Below are positions 59,133-64,000 of a stretch of DNA of 64,000 nt, in pieces. The first letter of the stretch is position 1. Every line of letters begins with the position of its first letter. A program made the position numbers and the translations under genes. The DNA comes from Marimonas lutisalis (GTDB lineage Bacteria > Pseudomonadota > Alphaproteobacteria > Rhodobacterales > Rhodobacteraceae): assembly GCF_005434965.1 (NCBI RefSeq), contig NZ_SKCI01000001.1, forward strand, positions 195,370 through 259,369, read 5' to 3'. The notes beneath the pieces are model-generated. The model ran no database searches and was not told where the DNA came from. It saw only the letters and a program-made list of their open reading frames with translations.

Positions 59133-59357
59133 TCAGGCAATGATGTCCGGGGTCAGCCGGTCCTCGATCAGGGCGATCTTGTCCTTGAGACGCAATTTCT
59201 GCTTTTTCAGCCGCTTGATGGTCAGCTGATCGGCGGTGCCCTTCTCCTCAAGCGCGCGGATCGCCTCATCGAGATCGCGGTGCTCGCGGCGGAACACCTC
59301 GAGCTCCACGCGCAGAACCTCGTCGGTTTTCATCGAGATATCGGAAGGTGCATTCAC
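59133..59357 (-). CDS. DUF465 (YdcH-like) small protein
   Basis: About 74 residues; the core MKTDEVLRVELEVFRREHRDLDEAIRALEEKG then KRLKKQKLRLKDKIALIEDRLTPDIIA is the DUF465 pattern, a two-helix coiled coil. Function unknown. A GTG at 59357 (with AAGGAA about 10 nt upstream) gives MNAPSDISMKTDE, preferred over the internal ATG. It lies upstream of purE, a frequent arrangement in related bacteria. Confidence 0.85.
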   Translation of the reverse strand: MNAPSDISMKTDEVLRVELEVFRREHRDLDEAIRALEEKGTADQLTIKRLKKQKLRLKDKIALIEDRLTPDIIA

Positions 59358-59420
59358 AGGCGGTGATTCCTTGCAGGCTGTGACGTCCAAGATACTGAAA
59401 AGACTGTGTTCAGCAAAGCC

Positions 59421-59450
59421 CTTGCAGGCCCCTGGCCCAGTGCCCATATT
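59421..59450 (+). promoter_or_regulatory. RpoH (sigma-32) type promoter of hsp20
   Basis: CTTGCAG (59421-59427), a 15-bp spacer, and CCCATAT (59443-59449) match the sigma-32 consensus CTTGAAA–13-17–CCCATnT. The start would be near 59457, leaving a leader of about 62 nt. The leader contains TTGCT (59462-59466), which could pair with the AAGGA of the ribosome site, as in ROSE thermometers. Confidence 0.65.
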
Positions 59451-59518
59451 TGGCCTGCGGGTTGCTGGAACGGGACCCGGAAACAAGCACTGTCGCTTAA
59501 GAGTGAAGGACCGTGTCG

Positions 59519-59932
59519 ATGACAAAACTTACCCTTGGGTCGCACCCGTATCTTCTGGGGTTCGAACAGCTCGAGCGCCTGCTCGAACGCAACGCGAAAT
59601 CCGGAAACGAAGGGTATCCGCCCTTCAATATCGAGCAGACCTCGGAAAACTCCTATCGTATCACGCTGGCCGTGGCCGGGTTTTCCGAAAGCGAGCTGTC
59701 GATCACGGTCGAGGATCATCAACTGGTGATCCGTGGTCGTCAGAGCGACGACGGCGAAGGGCGCATCTTCCTGCATCGCGGTATCGCCGCGCGCCAGTTC
59801 CAGCGCAGTTTCGTCCTGGCCGATGGGGTCGAGGTGGGCGAGGCCATCATGGAAAACGGTCTGCTGCATGTCGATCTTTACCGCGCCCAGCCGGAAACCG
59901 TCGTTCAGACCATCAAGATCAAAAGGGGGTAA
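59519..59932 (+). CDS. Hsp20-family small heat-shock protein
   Basis: A 137-residue ATP-independent chaperone that binds unfolding proteins. The alpha-crystallin domain spans about 35-125: YPPFNIEQTSENSYRITLAVAGFSESELSITVEDHQLVIRGRQ (in parts), and LHRGIAARQFQRSFVLADGVEVGEAIMENGLLHVDL. The ATG at 59519 has GAAGGA nine bases upstream; an in-frame GTG at 59513 is too close to it. DUF1150 follows 3 bp after the stop codon. Confidence 0.94.
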   Translation: MTKLTLGSHPYLLGFEQLERLLERNAKSGNEGYPPFNIEQTSENSYRITLAVAGFSESELSITVEDHQLVIRGRQSDDGEGRIFLHRGIAARQFQRSFVLADGVEVGEAIMENGLLHVDLYRAQPETVVQTIKIKRG

Positions 59933-59935
59933 GCC

Positions 59936-60163
59936 ATGAACACGAAATTCGATTTCGACGCAAACGATGAAAACCGCATCGTTTATGTGCGCAAGGTCGC
60001 GGTGAAGGACCTGCCCGAAGAGGTGCGCGAACAGGCCGGCGGGCTGGAAAGCCTCTATGCCGTGCACAGCTCGGACGGCGAGCAACTCGCGCTGGTGCGC
60101 GATCGCGCGCTGGCCTTCGTGCTGGCCCGCCAGAATGACTTGGCGCCGGTAACCGTCCACTAA
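59936..60163 (+). CDS. DUF1150 family protein
   Basis: A 75-residue protein, MNTKFDFDANDENRIVYVRKVAVKDLPEEV, ending with LVRDRALAFVLARQNDLAPVTVH, which is the DUF1150 pattern. The function is unknown. It is coupled to hsp20, suggesting a stress-linked role. Its end overlaps the 3' end of the minus-strand glycosyltransferase by 4 bp. Confidence 0.88.
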   Translation: MNTKFDFDANDENRIVYVRKVAVKDLPEEVREQAGGLESLYAVHSSDGEQLALVRDRALAFVLARQNDLAPVTVH

Positions 60164-60801
60164 CCCGGCATTTCGGGCCACAGCCCGGTTTCCATCTGAA
60201 TATGTTCAGCCGCGCGGGCGTAATGATCCGCGCGGTTTTCGTCCTGAAGCGGGGCAGGGGCGGCGAACGGGGTGACCTTCGCGCGGGCCTCGGGGCAGGG
60301 CCGGATTTTGAGCCCGGCCAGCGCCATCTGCGCCGAAAGCCACAGGTCATCGGCCGCGCGGCAGGCCGCGGGCGGCGGCGCGAAGCGCAGGCCGGCCGGT
60401 ATCAGAACCCCGGCAAAGCCCTGCGCCACCAACCCGCCCCGCCGTTTCAGACGCGCCACATCGAACACCGCGCCCGCCGCCGCCACGCCCGGCGCGGCCC
60501 CGGCCCCGAGTGCGGCCAGCCATCCAGGCCCATAAACGCAATCATCGTCACAGTAGACGATGTCCGCGCCGGGACACGCCGCCTGCGCCGCCAGAAGTTT
60601 CGTCGCCGGGCCTTGATCATCGCACCACAAGATTTCGACACCTCCCGGCACGGGCGGGGGAGAGACCGGCCCGGGAAACCGCGCATAGGCCCGTGGCAGC
60701 GCCAGCACGACCCGTTCGGCGCCTTGCGCCAGCAGGCTTTCCAGCACCGGGCCCAGCCCGGAAAACCGCGGCGGGATCGAGGTGAGCGAAATCACGGTCA
60801 T
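60160..60801 (-). CDS. Glycosyltransferase-like protein (GT-A fold)
   Basis: The 213-residue protein starts MTVISLTSIPPRFSGLGPVLESLLAQ, typical of short GT-A-type glycosyltransferases; the metal-binding segment ADIVYCDDDCVYGPGWLAAL contains a DxD-type cluster, followed by the acceptor part with AADDLWLSAQMAL. No transmembrane segment is obvious. It is convergent with DUF1150 (4-bp overlap). Donor and acceptor unknown. Confidence 0.75.
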   Translation of the reverse strand: MTVISLTSIPPRFSGLGPVLESLLAQGAERVVLALPRAYARFPGPVSPPPVPGGVEILWCDDQGPATKLLAAQAACPGADIVYCDDDCVYGPGWLAALGAGAAPGVAAAGAVFDVARLKRRGGLVAQGFAGVLIPAGLRFAPPPAACRAADDLWLSAQMALAGLKIRPCPEARAKVTPFAAPAPLQDENRADHYARAAEHIQMETGLWPEMPG

Positions 60802-60897
60802 GCCCCGGTGATATATCGTGCCGGCGCAAATGCGTAGACCCGGGCTTTACCCCGGCGTGCGCCGCTGCCACTCTGAGCAAAACGCAGCGGAGGGCCG

Positions 60898-61866
60898 ATG
60901 TTCACAGAAACAGACCTGCAGGAGGCGCATGCGCTTGTCACCCGCCATATGGCGCCCACGCCGGCGCATGACTGGCCGCTTCTCGCGCAGGCGCTGGGCA
61001 CGCAGGTGATCGTCAAACATGAAAACCACGCCCCCACCGGTGCCTTCAAGGTGCGCGGCGGCATCACCTTCATCGACTGGCTGAAACGCACCCACCCCGA
61101 AATGGAGGGCGTGGTGACCGCGACGCGCGGCAACCATGGCCAGAGCCAGGCACGGGCCGCGGTGGCGATGGGGCTGCGGGCGAAAATCTTCGTGCCGCAT
61201 GGCAATTCGGTGGAAAAGAACGCCGCCATGCGCGCCTTCGGCGCCGAGCTGATCGAGCACGGCGCCGATTTCGACGAGGCCCGCGAAGAGGCGATGCGCG
61301 TGGCGGCGACCGAGCCGCTCTACCCCGTGCCGCCCTTCCACGCCGAACTGGTGCGCGGCGTGGCGACCTATGGGTATGAGCTTTTCTCCGCCCACCCCGA
61401 TCTCGACGTGGTCTACGTGCCCATCGGCTGTGGCTCGGGCCTTTGTGGCACGATTGCCGCGCGCGATGCGCTGGGTCTTCAGTGTGAAATCGTCGGCGTC
61501 GTCTCGGATCGCGCGGCGGGCGCGAAGCTTTCGGTCGAGGCCGGCCACCTGGTCGAGACGAACAGCGCCGACACTTTCGCCGATGGCATGGCGGTGCGCG
61601 TGCCGGTTCAGGCGGCCTTTGATATCTATTCCGATAAAGCCCATCACATCGACAGCGTCAGCGATGACGAGATCGCCGCGGCGATCCGGCTCTACTACGC
61701 GGCCACCCACAACCTGGCCGAGGGCGCGGGGGCCGCGGCACTGGCCCTGGCATTGAAGGAAAAGGACCGGCTGAAGGGCCGCAAGGTGGGCGTGGTGCTG
61801 TCCGGCGGTAATATCGACCGGCCGCTCTACAGCGAGATCCTCGCGGATCGCACCCCGGTGGTTTGA
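60898..61866 (+). CDS. Threonine/serine-dehydratase-like PLP enzyme
   Basis: A 322-residue fold-type II PLP enzyme. The PLP Lys is in HENHAPTGAFKVRGG (about residue 50), followed by ATRGNHGQSQARAA and the glycine loop IGCGSGLCGT; the C-terminus SGGNIDRP matches the family. There is no regulatory ACT domain, so it resembles biodegradative or ring-opening dehydratases such as EutB-type enzymes; the precise substrate (threonine, serine, hydroxyectoine breakdown product) is not determined. The ATG start follows GGAGGGCCG. Confidence 0.85.
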   Translation: MFTETDLQEAHALVTRHMAPTPAHDWPLLAQALGTQVIVKHENHAPTGAFKVRGGITFIDWLKRTHPEMEGVVTATRGNHGQSQARAAVAMGLRAKIFVPHGNSVEKNAAMRAFGAELIEHGADFDEAREEAMRVAATEPLYPVPPFHAELVRGVATYGYELFSAHPDLDVVYVPIGCGSGLCGTIAARDALGLQCEIVGVVSDRAAGAKLSVEAGHLVETNSADTFADGMAVRVPVQAAFDIYSDKAHHIDSVSDDEIAAAIRLYYAATHNLAEGAGAAALALALKEKDRLKGRKVGVVLSGGNIDRPLYSEILADRTPVV

Positions 61867-61871
61867 CAGGA

Positions 61872-61903
61872 GAGCCCCCGGCGCCAATCGGCGCCGGGGG
61901 CTC
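61872..61903. terminator. Long GC hairpin between convergent genes
   Basis: A perfect 14-bp stem (61872-61885 with 61890-61903) with AATC loop lies 5 bp after the dehydratase stop and 20 bp before the Sat-CysC stop. It lacks T tracts but should block transcription from both sides. Confidence 0.7.
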
Positions 61904-61923
61904 AATTCGTTGTCGCGGTCGCC

Positions 61924-63636
<1,713 letters not shown>

Positions 63637-63996
63637 TAGTCTGTTCCTGTGTTTTAAGGGAACAAAGCCGCTGGTCGTGCCGGTCAGTTCGGCATGCAGC
63701 GCGTCGTATTCGGCGAACTTGCGGGCAAGAAACCGGTCGGTGAGCCGCACTTTTTCCGCAGCGCCTCGCGATGTCAGCGCATAGGCGAACCGCTGGCGTT
63801 TGTCAGGGCCCGCGCGTTCGCTGACCTTGATGAACCCTGCTTCGGTTGCCGCGCGCAGCCACGCATTGAGCCGGCCCAGCGAAATGCCCAGCGCCGCCGC
63901 CGTCGCGCGCTGCGACGCATCCGGCGCCAGGTCGAGCTGGCGCAGGAGACGGAAGAGCTGATCTTCCTCCGGCAGGTTCGGCTTCACATCGGGCAT
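63637..63996 (-). CDS. MarR_EPS-like N-terminal module in frame with Sat-CysC
   Basis: About 120 codons, MPDVKPNLPEEDQLFRLLRQLD, QRATAAALGISLGRLNAWLRAATEAGFIKVSE, and RLTDRFLARKFAEYDALHAELTG resemble the EPS-associated MarR-family winged-helix regulators (TIGR04176). No stop codon separates it from Sat-CysC (joint GTTSGFVPLKHRNRL), so a 690-residue fusion is encoded if translation starts at 63996. It could also be a regulator gene that has lost its stop, with Sat-CysC made mainly from the internal GTG. The start codon is 4 bp from the window edge, so upstream sequence cannot be judged. Confidence 0.6.
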
Positions 63997-64000
63997 TGTC

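Overview
The window is a chromosomal piece of a GC-rich alphaproteobacterium, most likely of the family Rhodobacteraceae (Roseobacter group). This rests on the gene order tuf–tRNA-Trp–secE–nusG–rplKAJL–rpoBC / rpsLG–fusA–tuf / S10–spc–alpha, a complete AapJQMP (BztABCD)-type amino-acid ABC transporter, an Hsp20–DUF1150 pair, a Hint-domain protein of the type common in this group, and a fused sulfate adenylyltransferase/APS kinase. No 16S rRNA is present, so the genus cannot be fixed.

Layout. 1–4.2 kb: tuf copy 1, a CatB-like acetyltransferase, tRNA-Trp, a one-helix membrane protein, secE and nusG. 4.2–18.3 kb: a Hint-domain protein, rplK-rplA, a LicD/TagD-like fusion, rplJ-rplL, rpoB-rpoC. 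18.5–23.1 kb: a surface/glycan block with a lipoprotein, a site-2 protease, and two rhamnosyltransferase-like proteins flanking an EamA transporter. 23.4–45.7 kb: rpsL, rpsG, fusA, tuf copy 2 and the S10, spc and alpha operons, including secY, adk and rpoA. Extra genes sit at the joints: a 2OG-Fe(II) oxygenase between rplP and rpmC, a small ORF and a GH128-like hydrolase between rpmD and rplO, and a BLUF photoreceptor between adk and rpsM. 45.8–51.5 kb: a DegP/DegQ protease followed by rarA, then crcB–rluC–HAD phosphatase–ATP12 with ATGA/GTGA overlaps. 51.7–56.4 kb: aapJQMP. 56.4–64 kb: DUF465–purE–purK–TauD-type dioxygenase on the minus strand, Hsp20–DUF1150, a glycosyltransferase, a threonine-dehydratase-like enzyme, and Sat-CysC with an in-frame MarR_EPS-like N-terminal module.

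How it works together. Most of the window is the translation, transcription and secretion core. Where foreign genes interrupt the conserved operons, the ribosomal genes downstream often have their own readable promoter of the form TTGnnn–17 bp–TATnnn (rplK, rpsL, rplB, rpmC, rplO; a similar one with a weaker -10 at secE and rpsM). Strong hairpin terminators close several of the upstream segments. The inserted genes lean towards cell-surface and glycan chemistry or sensing. An RpoH-type promoter precedes hsp20. Two families of short palindromic repeats lie in the gaps.

Limits. All family names come from reading motifs by eye; no database search was run. Promoters, leaders and terminators are predictions from sequence.
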